This document shows positions 45,121-58,086 of a DNA stretch of 64,000 nt, piece by piece; the first letter of the stretch is position 1; each line of letters begins with the position of its first letter. Position numbers and translations under genes: made by a program. This DNA comes from Viridothelium virens (Eukaryota; Ascomycota; Dothideomycetes; Trypetheliales; Trypetheliaceae): positions 62,001-126,000 of the forward strand of contig ML991795.1 of assembly GCA_010094025.1 (NCBI GenBank), given 5' to 3'. The notes under the pieces are model-generated. The model worked only from the letters and a program-made list of their open reading frames with translations. It did not search any database and had not been told where the DNA came from.

Positions 45121-47528
45121 TCATTGGTATTTGTCATCGATCTCGCCAGGATCCATTGTGGATACGAATGCGCGATTGATGAAGGCATGCCATACCTTAT
45201 TCTTCTTGTGCTTCTTCTTGTCTTTTTTCTTCTTTCCTTTCTTGTGTTTGTGCTTCTTCTCCGTGTCCACCTCTTTACCGTCCTCAACATTCCGGCCCTC
45301 TTCTTCTATAAGACTTCTACTGTCCTCTAAATGTGTGACCAAATCATCATCAGATATCGTAGCGTCATCAATCTTTTCCTTCGTCCCAATGCGCCTCGCG
45401 AGCTTCACCCAACTTCCTACAGTCAGGTCCTTCAGCTTGTAAAGCTTATCATGCCGAGTATCATACTCGATCTGGAACGAGAACTCCTTGGGGCGGGGCT
45501 TCGACTTATTCGGCTTCTTGTCGTGGTGTTTGCCTTCCTTCCATTTCAAGATACTTCCAAACCAATCCATCCATGCCTCGCCTGTCTCCTGCCACCCTTC
45601 TTCTGCAGCTGAGCTATAGGTGGATGCCGCGAGGGAGGAATCATGAAAGTCGTTGTTAATTTCTGTAAGGTTGGCATAATACTGAGAATACCCCAGAAGT
45701 GTGAATGGCTGAGGCGAGTATGCAGGGCCGGGAGGTGTAGATTTGGACGGAGGAGCTGGGATGGTGAACTTAGGTCTCTTGCTCTTCTTGCCTTTCTTCT
45801 TCTTGTGCTTCTTGCGCTCCGCCGCTTCATCATCACTGTCTTCCCCGAGCTGCTCGTCAACGGCCTGATTTTGCGCCAGACGCTGTAGCACCTCCTCGGC
45901 GCGCATCAAACCTGTCTTCCCATCTTTGTCAAATGCGTTCTGTAGATCAATTCCAGTCGTATTGTACTCGAAGACCCGCATTGTGGGGAAGAAATTCGGC
46001 ACGACACTTGCGCTGACAAGGCTGATGCCATACCGCTCATGCCATTTGCCGCCGATTTCCTTAAGAAATTGCTCGCGTTGCTTCTCTTCCTTCGTCTTCT
46101 TCGCTTTCAACGCACGAGGCTGGTGTCGGACAAAATGCTCAACCTCCCACTCTGGACGCGCATCGTCGGAAATGGACGAAAGGGCCTCTTTTACGAGCTC
46201 CTCTTGAAACATACCAGGTGGTGGAGTGGGAAGGTCCGCCCATTGCTCGCGTAAATCCTTGAGATAGTCTTGACTTGAAGCAATACCGAACTCACCATCC
46301 TCATGCTTCTTTGTGCTGCCTTGATTCGAATCGTCTTCGCCGGTACCGTCCACCTCCAGCACATTCCAATCAATCTCATGAAAATCTTGCAACATGAAGT
46401 GCTCCACATTCATGTGTCCCCACAGCCCTCCCACGATCACATCGCGGTACTGCCGAAGCCATAACGCATATTTCTGCCAGCACGTCTCGTCCCACTGCGT
46501 CTTACTATCTGTCCTTGCCGGCGGGACATGCCCTGACAAAATAGCCTTCATGCCTCTCTCCCTCAATAGCTGCAGCCTGACCCTCAACCATTCAAACGCC
46601 TCATACCCCGGCTCCCCGCTGTCCGCACACCCATCGACGCCCGCGTTCTTGCCAAAGAAGTACATCGTATTGAGGCTGAATACCGCAAGATGATCCGGCA
46701 CCACCTCCACATAGAACCAACCCCCCTGCTCAAACGCATGCCGCTGCTCCTCCGGGATGAACGACCGCCAGAGACTCGCATACTGCTTCGTCCAGTGGTT
46801 CGGCCCCTCCTCAAAGATATTATGCGGCAGAATATCATTATTCCCGATGCTCGGCACGATGGGCACGGTGAAGTCGTTTGTCGGGTCGTCGTCTCCTTCG
46901 TCGCCATTGTGCTTGCCGAAGACGGTGCGGAAGTGCGAGACGAGCAGCCGGTTTTGCGCGATCACTTGCGACTCGGTGCGGGGGATGGACTCGTCGTTGT
47001 CGTGGCGCGCGGAGTCGCCCGTCCAGACGATGAAGTCGATCTCCGAGGCGAGGTGTTGCGCGATCCAGGCGAAGGTCGCGTTGACGAGGGTGAGCGGGGA
47101 GTCGCAGTCACTGGTTTCGGCGCCGTAGTAGCCGGCTGGGCCGTGGCCGCTATGACAAGCGTTATCGGAGGAGGTCGAGGTGTAGGGTTCGTAGAAGGGG
47201 TCGGGGTGGAAATCTGTCGTCACAAAAAGTCGAGAGTTAGCAGTGTCTTCAGCAAAACTCCATCGTCGCGGCCTAAATGCCACATCAGATGAATCAGAGC
47301 ATCGGTACCTGTAATGTGTAAAAATCGTCCTTTTAATCCCTTTGTTTCCCCAATTTCTACAACCTCGCCATTGCCCTGCTGCGCGAATACCAGCGGTCGC
47401 TGTTCCTGCAGCGCATCCTGGTGAAGTTGCGACCGCGAAGGCACCGCGATGGCCGACTCCGCACTGTACCAAAGTACCAGCACCAGTAAGAGCACCGCTG
47501 CAGGCTTAGGTGGCTCGAACATCCGCAT
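45121..47528 (-). CDS. PPN1: Vacuolar endopolyphosphatase
   Basis: Two exons (47528-47309 and 47213-45121) with a 95-bp intron give 770 residues, typical for PPN1. The start is ATG 47528 (MRMFEPP), followed by a signal anchor (AAVLLLVLVLWYSAESA). The metallophosphatase core is complete: LHITDFHPDPFY, DFIVWTGDSARHDND, PSIGNND, SGHVPPA and LWGHMNVEHF. It hydrolyses long polyphosphate chains inside the vacuole, with the anchor clipped during maturation. Two lysine-rich tracts follow acidic stretches, around residue 570 and near the C-terminus (about 730-755). The last residues (NRAFVSTMDPGEIDD) are a conserved family ending. The 3' end faces a 2.4-kb gene-free stretch, and its promoter lies upstream of the CHD1 3' end. 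Confidence 0.92.
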
Positions 47529-48998
47529 CTTGCATGCGGAGCCCCTTGGAGTTCCCACCCTTTACGCCAGATTCTCAAATGCGTTGGTGAGACGTCTAAT
47601 GGAAAGATGGAAGAAGAAACATGGCCTTCCTGCAGGCCTGAAGAAATGTTGTTTTGAAAAAAGACAAATATGCGAGACTGTGGCTTGCACGTCGACGTCA
47701 GAAGCTCTTCATCGGTGCCTGAGCGCTCGCCAAGCAAATGCAGAGGCCGGGATCTGTCTCGTTTCGTCCCGAGCCCGTCGGTCTGGTTCCACAGATAGAT
47801 TAGGGTGTAGAGCCGATCTCTCGCGAACTGGTGTCCACAGCTCGCCTCGACCTCGAAGAATGAAGTCGGAGGAGCAGAAGCGGAGGAAGCATAGCGGGGG
47901 GCAGTGGGATGATGAAATATGTTGATGCTGACTTGCGAGGACCTTGGAAGGTACGCAAATAGAATTGGCAACCTGGAGCTTTCCCACAGCGTCTCCGTAG
48001 AACGGTGAGTCCGCCGTGGCCGCCCAGCTGCCAACGCGGTCCAATGACAGCCTCAGCTGAGCCAACGTGCCAGAGAAACAAATCATCCACCCATTGTCTT
48101 CCGTCTGAGGCCCAGCAAAAATCGAGCACACGACCACACGACGGAACCACGCATCATGCACATGACCGTCTGTCGCGTGCTGCTTTGCCTGAGTCAGATG
48201 GCTGCGCTCCAGCTGTGTAGAGGGGCTGAAGTATGGAACGAGCCAGCACTAGTCGGATAGTTGGCCGTAACTCGCCTATTCTTCAGAGAACGCTTCGGTG
48301 GCTTTGGCCCTCTTAATAGTCTATCTACTCGGCTCTGGCTAAGACTGCGGTAGACCATCAGGTGTAGAGGGAAACAGAAGTTGGGAGACGAATAGTTATG
48401 TATGAGATAATTATGCTTTTGATTCGGAGGGACGCTACAGTGCTGCTACCTAAGTACCCAGCCTCCATGCGAAGCTGGTGCCAGCGCCCTCCAACAGATC
48501 CGATAGGGGCTGCCTGCGTCCATGAGGGAGCCAAATGCTCAACCATCCATGGAGACCAAAGTGCAGCATCCGGCCAAGGGGAGCAAAACTGCTCAGACGC
48601 AATAGCTGGGGCTGTTGGTCACCTTGATCGAGGCGACTACCCCATCCAGATCGGTACAAGTGTCCATCTTTCAAAACAATAGTAATCGCTGAGTAGAAAT
48701 GCTGTGTCGTTCGATCCGCCCCAGTGATGCTTTGTACAGCATGTACAGCTAGCTGAATATAGGGTGCTGCCAATGCCCGTGAACTCCACGCTGGGAACAA
48801 AAAGAAAAAGGAAAAAAGCAGAAAAACCTTGCCGATGCAGTGGGTATATCCCGTAAAACACCAGAAAGGAGTCAGCCGCACGCCTCGCCATGTGTCATGT
48901 ATGATTGCTCGTTCCTTTCAACAGATGTCTATGCTTCCTGATACGCCGTCCATGTTCAATGCTTAGCTCCGCCCATTGGTTTCGTGATGCTTCGTATT
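47529..48998. other. Intergenic stretch between PPN1 and CHD1
   Basis: About 1.47 kb containing the PPN1 promoter and CHD1 3' flank. Open stretches exist on both strands near 47700-48160, but none resembles a protein I know. Confidence 0.5.
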
Positions 48999-51900
48999 CT
49001 ACGCGGTCCCATTCGAACCATTCGATGACGAGCCGCCGTTCATGTGTACTCCGTTCGCCATATTCGTCGTCGTCCCCGCCTCTGTCTTCGTAGACTTCGC
49101 TCCATCTCCGTTCTCAAGCTTCATTGTCTTCGCATGGTATTTTTCAAATTGCTCCTTGAGTCTCCGCCCATCCGCCTGGGCACTTGGGTTTGGCCAGTAG
49201 CGTCCGGCAACGTAATCCCTGTCGAATTGTTAGTCAAGAAAGCGAGAGTTAGAAGTATTGACTCACCAGTATAGCAGGTCTGAGGAACCCTTGGTCTTCT
49301 TGACTTCCTCCACGATTGTCAAGCCAACGTCTACCAATGTCTGGACAAGGCGACGCGCGAGATCTGTTCCTTGGTAATTCTGTTTCGTAGAGGCGCGCAA
49401 GTCTTTGAGCTTCTGATAATTGTTCTCGCGATCACGGAATTCGTGGCAGAGTGTAGAATCGCTCGCAGCCGGTTTCTTATTCGAGGTATCTTCGGTGTTG
49501 CGAAGATGTGTATGAGTGGCATCTTTCTGCTTGGTTTGGGACATTTCGGTGGAGTGTCGACGCGGTCCTGCAGATGAATGGTCATTCTTCAAGGCATGCG
49601 AACGTTTCTGAATTTTGATCGCGTTGAGCTGCTCATCCGACCTTGCGTGCTTAGGCCTCGGCTTGCGAGCGTCGTCATGATCGTCCTCAGCTTTGCGTTT
49701 GCGATCCGGAGTTCCTGCGTAGCCATTTGACTTTCTGTCTGGAGTCGCCTTTCCATTGGGATCTGCAGAAAAGAGACGTTGTCGTGAATCTCGGTGATTG
49801 GGGCCACGAGGTCGATGGAACTGATCTGAGGATGGAACTTTACGCATGGTAGTTGGACCGGGGCTCGAGGTAACCGACTTCTCCATGCGGTGCCTATGCA
49901 GACCAGGGTGCTTCTTGCTGTTGCGGTGATGATTTTCGAGAGCTTTCTTAACAGCAATGTTGGTACCGCCGCTCGTCTTGTCCTTGAGGACTTGGATCAA
50001 ATAATTTGCGCGTCGCACCAGGTGAACGGCACCAGGCGATTTGGCATGCTTGTCCTCGTGCCCTTCACGTTCCGCTTTCTTATCAACGCGGTGTTCCTCG
50101 AGGAAGAATTTATCTCCCATACCCAAGTCTGGATCATCGCGAATGGCTACCCAGGCTCCGTAGCCATGGCGTGCAATGCCAACGCAGAGCATACCATCTT
50201 CACGCGCACCCCACGGACAGTCATACTGGGCGGGCTTGCTGGCTTCAGGAACACGAAAGCTTTTCCAATCGGAAGCAGCCTTGACAACCTCCCTCATCAT
50301 GCGCATTTCGGTGGGACGTTGCGTGATTGTGTCTGCGTTAAGTCGCTTGACCCCGCGATGATCAAAGAGCACCGCCTTCCTCTCCTTCTTGGTGAGAGCC
50401 TTATTTGTTTCACGCTCGAGAGCTTTCAAACGCTCTTCCTCGTCATGCATGAGTTGGTCAGCCTTGGTGGTGATTTCACCGAGCGTTGCCTTGAGTACGT
50501 CCATGTCACGACCCTCAAGCCTAGCGTCTTTGAGGAATTCGTTGCGACAGTCGTCAATCGAACCGTACTTCTCGTGCGCGCGGACAAGGTTTCGAACCTC
50601 ACGTTCACTGAGTGGTCGCTTTGGATCTAAGTTGGCTTCTGCATCTCCTTCTGTATCATCCTCGTCAGCAGCAGCAGCGGCCGCAGCAGCCCGAGCCTGC
50701 TTCTTGGCGGCGCGTTGCTCTCGAGCCTCATGCCCATCGCTCGGAGCCTTGCGCTTTCGAGGCTCGGCTTGCTTGAGTAGCTCTTGCGTCATCCGCTCTT
50801 CTTCTGCTTTGCGCTCTTCGTCTTTGACCTGCTTGATCTGATCTTCGGGAATGATATCATCCCACTCGATGTCGGCCTTCACATCCGTATATTCAAAGCT
50901 TTTCAGGAAATCTTCGCCACCACTAGCACCAATACCCTCGGCCTGCTCGGTCTTATGCTCTTCGGCAGTCGCAATGACAGCATCGATATCCATAGACTCA
51001 AGCTCCTTTTGGTTGCCTGTTTGTTCGAACATTCTTTGACCGCGACGCTTGAGGAGCCGATTGATATCTTCAATTGAGCCTGGCTCACCAGCACGCTTGG
51101 CCAAGCCGCTATCCCCAAGATCTTTAGCGTCTTTGTCAGTAATACCTTGCTGGATGGTGAGATATTCTAGGATCATTTTGTTCCTCGCCCGCTCGAGGAT
51201 GTCCTCTTCAAGTGTGTCTTTTGAGACAAATCGGAAGACTTGGACAGGCTTGGTCTGGCCAATACGATGAGCACGAGCCATTGCTTGCAGGTCCGCTTGA
51301 GGGTTCCAATCCGAGTCAAAGATAATGACAGTGTCTGCGGCTGTCAGGTTGATGCCCAAGCCACCAGCCCGAGTCGATAGGAGGAACAGAAAGTCTTCAC
51401 TGTCGGGTGAGTTGAAATGGTCGATAGCCTGAGCCCGCTCTCTGGATGATACGGTCCCGTCCAAACGCTGAAACTTTTCGCCTTTCAGTCGGCAATACTC
51501 CTCTAGAATGTTCAACATTTGCACCATTTGACTGAAGATTAGCACGCGGTGCCCTTCTGCCTTGAGCTTGGTGAGAAGCTTCTCAAGCACCATCATCTTG
51601 CCACTGCATGTGATGATTTGCTTGAGTATTTCCTTGCGATCATCCGGGTCAATGCCATCGAGTCGTCGCTGCTCCGCAATAGGTACTAAAAAGGCATGAT
51701 TGCTGCATTTCTTGAGTTGCATCGTAATATTGAGCAGAGATGCCTTCTGGCCTTTACCCCCTTGATTCAGAGCGGTGTAGTTCTTTGCAAGAATGTTCTT
51801 GTAGTACTCGAGTTGGTAGTCGGAAAGGGCGACCCTGATGATCTTTTCGCTCTTTGGTGGTAGGTCCTTTTCGACTTTGTTTTTGGTTCGACGCATGACA

Positions 51901-54164
51901 AGGGGATCGATAATCTTACGAATCTCCGCGACTTTCTGAGCTGCCGTCTGGTCATCCAGATCCACCTCATCAGCAATGTCCCCTTGACCGGGCTTCAGGA
52001 AGTTGAGTAGAGCAGCAAGCTCGGCATAGTTGTTCTGCATCGGCGTGCCCGTAATCAGGGTTCGATGTGGGATGCCGAACCCCATTAGGATCTGATAGAT
52101 ATTGGCCTTTGGATTCTTCAGTCGATGAGCCTCGTCCACCATAAGACTTTGCCATTTGATAGTGCACAAAAAGTCCTGGTCCTTATTGACATATTCGGGT
52201 GTCGTGAGCAAGACGTGGAATTTGTACCGACGACTATTGCTATTGGTGAATAATTCTCGCTCTTTGATGATGGATCGCGAGTTTGGGCCTCCGAGGTATT
52301 TGATGTAATTGACGTCAGGAGTCCATTTGTTGAAAGTATCGGCCCAGTCACCTACGGTCGAGAGGGGCACAATGAGCAAGAAAGGGCCTTGCTGACCTCT
52401 TTCATGGCGCAACCAATTCAGGAAGGAGATTGTCTGGATCGTTTTACCCAAACCCATTTCGTCTGCAAGAATGACGTTCTCGTTTCTGCACCAGTTATAG
52501 GCCAGAAAGTTGACACCCTCGAGTTGGAAATGTCTGAGTCTGCCATGCTGGATGTAATCTGGTTGTTCGTGGAATCCTTTGTATTCCGAACGTTTGCGAG
52601 GCCTAAGTTCGTCGAGGTTGCTGACAGGTATGTGAGACGTACGATCAAGGAAGCGGTCAATTTCCTCTTGTGCTAATTTGCTCACAAGCGAAGCAGGTTC
52701 CCATGTGGTATCTTTGTACTCGCATCCCTTCCCTATGAGATGTCAGCACACGATCATGTCAGGCTCGCAAAAAGGCTTACAGAGAATGCAGTATTCCGTG
52801 CCATCTTCACCATCCCGCGAACCAATAACACGTTCAACTATCACGCAATCTGCAAAGTGGTCTAGACGTAAATTGATATCCATGGCATGTTGCTCTTTTT
52901 CTTCGTCTGGAAATTCAGGATCACTAAGCTTCTCCTGCCACAACTTGAAGTCGCGCCAGAAGTTGTCGAGGCGCTTCCATCCCTTGTACTGTCCAAGGGT
53001 GTCCCAAGTTTCCCACGTCGCGTGGTAGTGCGCTCGACCTTGCCATTTTACCTGCAGTTTTCTCTCAGCAATGCTTCTGCAAGAATGATCAAAGGATAAG
53101 ATGCTCACCCAAAATAAGAAGTCGTACTTGCTCGGGTTTTCTTTTTTCTCTGCAGGGTACTTGGTTAGCCTGAACTGTTTCGTGCAATGGGAGCATGATC
53201 GAGTCTCAATACCTAAGCCCTCCTTGAGCTTGGCATCCATGACAATGTCTATGCCAGGAGTCGGGTCATCAGCTTCCCAAGTCCAGTCAACTGGTGTGGC
53301 AGTTTCTTCATCGCTGAATGGTTCTTCATCTTCGTTGTAGTTGGCCACCTTGGCAGTTCGTCGTTCTGAGAAGCGCTGAGGAGGAGCGGCAAGAGTGCCG
53401 TCTTTTTGCAATCGGTTTCGCTTTCGGGAGGTAACATTGCGACGTCGAGAGCCAGCGCGAGTGTCGAAATCGGATTCAGACTCCGGACTGGTTGTTGTTG
53501 TTGTTCGAGCGGGCGTGGCACGGGTGGAGCCTGTCAAAGGTCAGTCTCAGGTGGGTCTTGTAGTCTGTCAATGGAAGTAGGAAATGGAGCTCACCCTTTG
53601 GCTGTATTTCTGGTTTTCGCTTTTTACGACGCGGCTCATCAGATTCTTCGTCCGAGCTACTCTCGATCTGGTACTACTATCAGTCAAAAGCTCTGGATCA
53701 GCAAATCGGTAAAGACATACAACGCGGCGGCTTGGTCTTGCACGACCCTGTTGTAATGGGTTAGCAGTGAGTCTCGCCAGGATTTCAAAGGTCCTTACGC
53801 TTCGACGAAGGCCGTATAGCTCTGGATTCTCTCTCATGTAATCATCTTCAGCTGTTGACATTTTACGCTTCGATGCTCTGGCGGGCGAGCTAGAAGACGA
53901 CTTTTCGGTGGCTTGAGCAGTGACAGCGATATTCGGAGTCATTTCCATGTCATAATCTGCATCTTCGTCTCCGTCGGCATCTTCATCAGTAGCAGTGTCT
54001 GTGAGGGGTGACCCCGAGGCTTTGCTGGCTGGCGTCGAACTCTGGTCGAGGTCTTCGGGGGAAGTATTTAACGGACGAGACGGATGTTCGATGTCGGAGA
54101 GTTCGCTTTCGCTCGCGTAGTGGGAGTTGCCGGTGGTCGCCATGTTGTCGGCCGAAGGCGACAT
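48999..54164 (-). CDS. CHD1: CHD1 chromatin-remodelling ATPase
   Basis: Seven exons: 54164-53799, 53747-53721, 53667-53595, 53530-53109, 53051-52781, 52732-49267, 49218-48999. They close in frame to 1614 residues. The start is the first ATG in frame (MSPSADN); a 5' exon upstream is possible. Order: acidic N-terminus, two chromodomains (the first split by an intron at FW/VKWQG; the second has YCILWKGCEYKDTTWE), then the SNF2 motor. The motor has Walker A in DEMGLGKTI, DEAH (MVDEAHRLKN), TGTPMQNN, and helicase motifs V-VI in TRAGGLGINL and ARAHRIGQT. After it come DUF4208-like/SANT-SLIDE-type segments and a Lys/Arg-rich C-terminal tail. CHD1 slides and spaces nucleosomes on transcribed genes. 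The C-terminal exon (RYWPNPSAQAD) closes the gene. Confidence 0.93.
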
Positions 54165-55187
54165 ATGGCCGTTCTGAAAAGGTGTAGAAGTTTGGGAATC
54201 GGTAGGAGAGTGTTGGAGGTAGGACCCCGCTGGAGTGGTGACAGCGTCAGCGTTACTGTTCAAGAACGAATAGATCGCAGAAAGCAGAAATTGTTGCGTT
54301 GTAAAGCACGCAACTACGCGACTCAGAAATCATCCAAAAACCATTTCTGAGCAGCGTAATTGCCGAATGAATCGAGTCCGACCGTGAAAGCCGGCTCAGG
54401 ATGGTATGCAGCTGGACGGCTTCAATGGAGGATTCTGCCCACCGGCGGCACGGCGGAGACCATAGAAGCAGTCCGCAGTGGCGTATGCGATCTGAAGATG
54501 CCAGTAACATACAGCACAAGGCATCGGAAGGCAAGGTTCGATGATGGGCATCGATTTGCGATGGATGATGATGGAAATTTGGCGGCCAGCAAGAGGCACG
54601 ACAACCAGCCAGCCGGCTGCAAAGATGCAGCAGAGAACAACAGGAAAAGAAGACTACTTACAAGCCATAGCTCAGGAGTCCTCGAAGGACGAAATCTCGA
54701 GTGGTCTGTCAGGGTTTGCAAATTGTGGTGGTGGAGAGGTACAAAGTTGGGGGAAGGTGGAAAGACGTAGATCGGTGCTCGTGGATGAGGCTAGGTGCCA
54801 AAGGTCGGCGGCAGGCCTTGGCTAAAACCTCCAGCCCAATCAGCGCCAATCACCACCAATCGCCGATCAGCCGCCCGGAAACCCCACATCCCAATTTCTT
54901 CCCCTCCAAAAACTGAAGACTCACCTGGCTGGACGACCTCCAAATCACACACTTTACTGCTGCACCTCACAGCGGTGCCTCTTTTTCTGCTTCTTCTGAC
55001 TCTTCACCAATTTTCCAGTAATTTCCAGTCCCACTTTTCCAGCGCGAGACCTCTGGCACGGACCGCGAGCTGAGATATTCCATTCGCATCACACTCATTC
55101 TCGTGACCTCTTTATCTTGGCCGTTGATCTTTGAGCAAACAACGCAATTGATTGTCTGGTGACTCCGATTTGCTATAGCATCACACC
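54165..55187. promoter_or_regulatory. Divergent promoter of CHD1 and RLI1
   Basis: About 1.0 kb between the two start codons. Open stretches on both strands here do not resemble a protein. A 5' non-coding exon of CHD1 may lie near 54260, where GAACAG would serve as an acceptor. Confidence 0.5.
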
Positions 55188-57208
55188 ATGGCGGATAGAC
55201 TCACTCGGTATGCTATTGTTTCGACTAGTTTGACTGCGAATAACTCTGCGTATTGACAATCCTTAGTATTGCCATTGTCAATAGCGACAAATGCAAACCC
55301 AAGAAATGCAGGCAGGAGTGCAAGAAATCTTGCCCTGTTGTCCGGACTGGCAAACTCTGCATCGAAGTGACCCCTGACTCCAAGATTGCTTTCATCTCTG
55401 AGCGCCTCTGCATTGGGTGCGGCATCTGTCCCAAGAAATGCCCATTCGACGCCATCAACATCATCAACCTTCCAACCAACCTCGAGACCCAAGTGACCCA
55501 TCGATACTCAGCCAATAGCTTCAAGCTACACAGGCTACCTATGCCCAGACCTGGTCAAGTCTTGGGTCTTGTAGGAACGAATGGTATTGGAAAGAGCACG
55601 GCATTGAAGATCCTCAGTGGGAAACTCAAGCCAAACCTGGGTCGATATGACAATCCCCCCGATTGGGAAGAAATTCTAAAATATTTCCGGGGATCTGAGC
55701 TCCAGAGTATGCTCGGAAGTATGCAGGCGATGTGAGTTGATGCTGATGGTCATGTAGACTATTTCACCAAAGTACTGGAGGATAGCCTCGAGGCTGTCGT
55801 GAAGCCACAATATGTCGACCAGATCCCGAAAGCAGTCAAGGGTAACGACCGATCCGTCAACGCTCTCATCAAAGGTCGAGCACAGATGGACAATGTCGAG
55901 CAAATGATGGATGTTCTTGGTAGGTTCCAATTATCTTGGGGCTATCATGCACTAACCTAGCTGAAGAATTGCGATATCTTGAGGACCGCAATATCGAACT
56001 TCTCTCTGGTGGAGAGCTACAACGGTTCGCCATTGCACTGACTTGTGTCCGCAAGGCCGATGTGTATGTCACTAGTGCAGATATTTTGTCTGACGGACTA
56101 ACTCCTCCCCAGATACATGTTCGATGAGCCATCATCTTTTCTCGACGTCAAGCAACGTCTTGCTGCTGGTCGAATGATCCGAAGTCTACTTCGCGATGAT
56201 GACTATGTCATTGTAGTTGAACACGACTTGTCAGTCTTGGACTACCTGTCCGACTTCATTTGTGTGCTCTATGGCAAGCCTGCTGTCTACGGTGTCGTCA
56301 CATTGCCTCAGTCTGTTCGGGAAGGAATCAATATCTTCCTTGACGGACATATTCCAACTGAGAATCTACGTTTCCGAGAAGAGTCGCTTCAGTTCCGTAT
56401 CGGAGAAGCAGGTGAAGACTTTATGGTCGATAAGTCACGTGGCTACGGCTATCCAAACATGGAAAAGACACTTGGTGACTTCCACCTTACTATCCAAGCC
56501 GGCCAGTTCACCGACTCTGAAATCATTGTTATGATGGGTGAAAATGGTACTGGGAAGACTACTTTCTGTAGAATGCTTGCCGGCGCCGAGAAGCCCGATG
56601 GCACCAAGAAAATCCCGGCAATGAACATAAGCATGAAGCCTCAAAAGATTACCCCCAAGTTTCAGGGCACAGTCCGTCAACTCTTTTTTAAGAAGATCAA
56701 AGCGTCATTCTTGAGTCCACAATTTCAGACTGATGTGTACAAACCCCTCAAGATGGATGATTTCATTGACCAAGAAGTGCAAAACCTCTCTGGTGGTGAA
56801 TTGCAACGCGTGGCCATCGTTCTTGCCCTTGGCATCCCTGCCGATATCTACCTTATCGACGAACCGAGTGCCTATCTCGACTCCGAGCAGCGTATCGTCG
56901 CTGCGAGGGTGATTAAACGTTTCATCATGCACGCTAAGAAGACGGCTTTCATCGTCGAGCACGACTTCATCATGGCCACCTACCTTGCCGACCGCGTCAT
57001 CGTCTTCGATGGTCAACCTGCCATCAACGCCCGCGCACAGGCACCGGAGAGCTTACTCACTGGCTGCAACAAGTTCTTGAAGAGTCTCGACGTTACCTTC
57101 CGCCGTGATCCCAATTCATACCGTCCACGTATCAATAAGCTCGACTCACAGCTAGATCACGAACAGAAGCTCTCTGGAAATTTCTATTTCCTAGAGGAGG
57201 AGAGCTGA
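55188..57208 (+). CDS. RLI1: ABCE1/RLI1 ribosome-recycling ATPase
   Basis: Five exons: 55188-55207, 55267-55706, 55758-55919, 55961-56063, 56113-57208. They close in frame to 606 residues, the family length. The first exon has only 20 bases. The N-terminus carries two 4Fe-4S clusters ([15 protein letters not shown] and [16 protein letters not shown]). ABC domain 1: [29 protein letters not shown] domain 2: [26 protein letters not shown]. The hinge motif and terminal conserved segment ([14 protein letters not shown]) are present. The protein splits 80S ribosomes after termination and is essential. It shares its promoter region with CHD1 and converges on PRP40. Confidence 0.95.
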
Positions 57209-58086
57209 AAAGGGCGTCCCAAAGAATGATGGCCCTCCACGCAAAGGACCCCACAATGCACCCCGTGTACTGAGGTCGTTAGCGAGAAGGAGCAAGAGAC
57301 ATAATAAACAGCTAGGAGGCGGACTTCCTGACGAAGGGGCCGCGGAGGAGGATGAAGACGAGGACGACGATGCACGGTGGCAGCGATCTACCTCCTGTGC
57401 CTTCACAGCCCTTGGTCCTATCATATTAAAGCTGGAGTTTCTCGCAAAGTAGAGAAAAGGATAGACTGGGTAGGAAGAGAAGCGTACGGGTCAAGCTAGG
57501 TGATCGCTGTCTGGCACCTTTGGTAGCTGTTAGATGGTTCTCGAAACACAGGACTATACCATCATCCAAAGGAGTTCGCTCCGACGTCTGGAGGACGTCT
57601 CATGAGATAAGGCGGTGAAATACTTATTTTCTGTAGGAGTTCAATCAATCATTAGATAATCGCGCTTGATTTTCACAGGCTCCAATGGCGATTAACATTG
57701 CGGAAATTGAAATTGTGTACCTGCCTTTTGACTTAGGGTTGAACGTGAGAGAGATGATGATACAGAGGCAGCGACCTTCCATCAGTAAGATATCTTCCAC
57801 TATTGGGACAAGTGCCATGACCATACGATCTCATGCATCCCATTTGGAAAAAAATAGACACCATGAATTATCAATGACATGCATCGAAGCACTTGTTCAT
57901 GCGTGCACTCAGACCCGCAATATAACGATATTAGTCCAGAGCTTACCACATATGCCTGCAGCTAATCGACAGCGTGACGACCTTGCTGACTGCATCTGCT
58001 TCGATTTCAAGAGTTTACTCAATTACATACACAGAATCGCTTCTCCTCACTATTGCCATCTTCCTTCGACTAAAGCAACCTCGTAA
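57209..58086. other. Convergent intergenic stretch between RLI1 and PRP40
   Basis: About 880 bp with no supported gene. A plus-strand stretch (57685-58086, 133 codons) is open but its composition looks like chance. An (AGG/GAG)-rich patch near 57340-57380 gives Ser runs in the opposite strand. Confidence 0.5.

Noticed and set aside
49890-50630. A 246-codon plus-strand open stretch.
   Set aside because: It is antisense to the CHD1 main exon, where Lys/Glu codon bias keeps the other strand open.
57685-58086. A 133-codon plus-strand reading frame starting with ATG.
   Set aside because: Composition looks random, there is no recognisable motif, and it lies between two convergent 3' ends.
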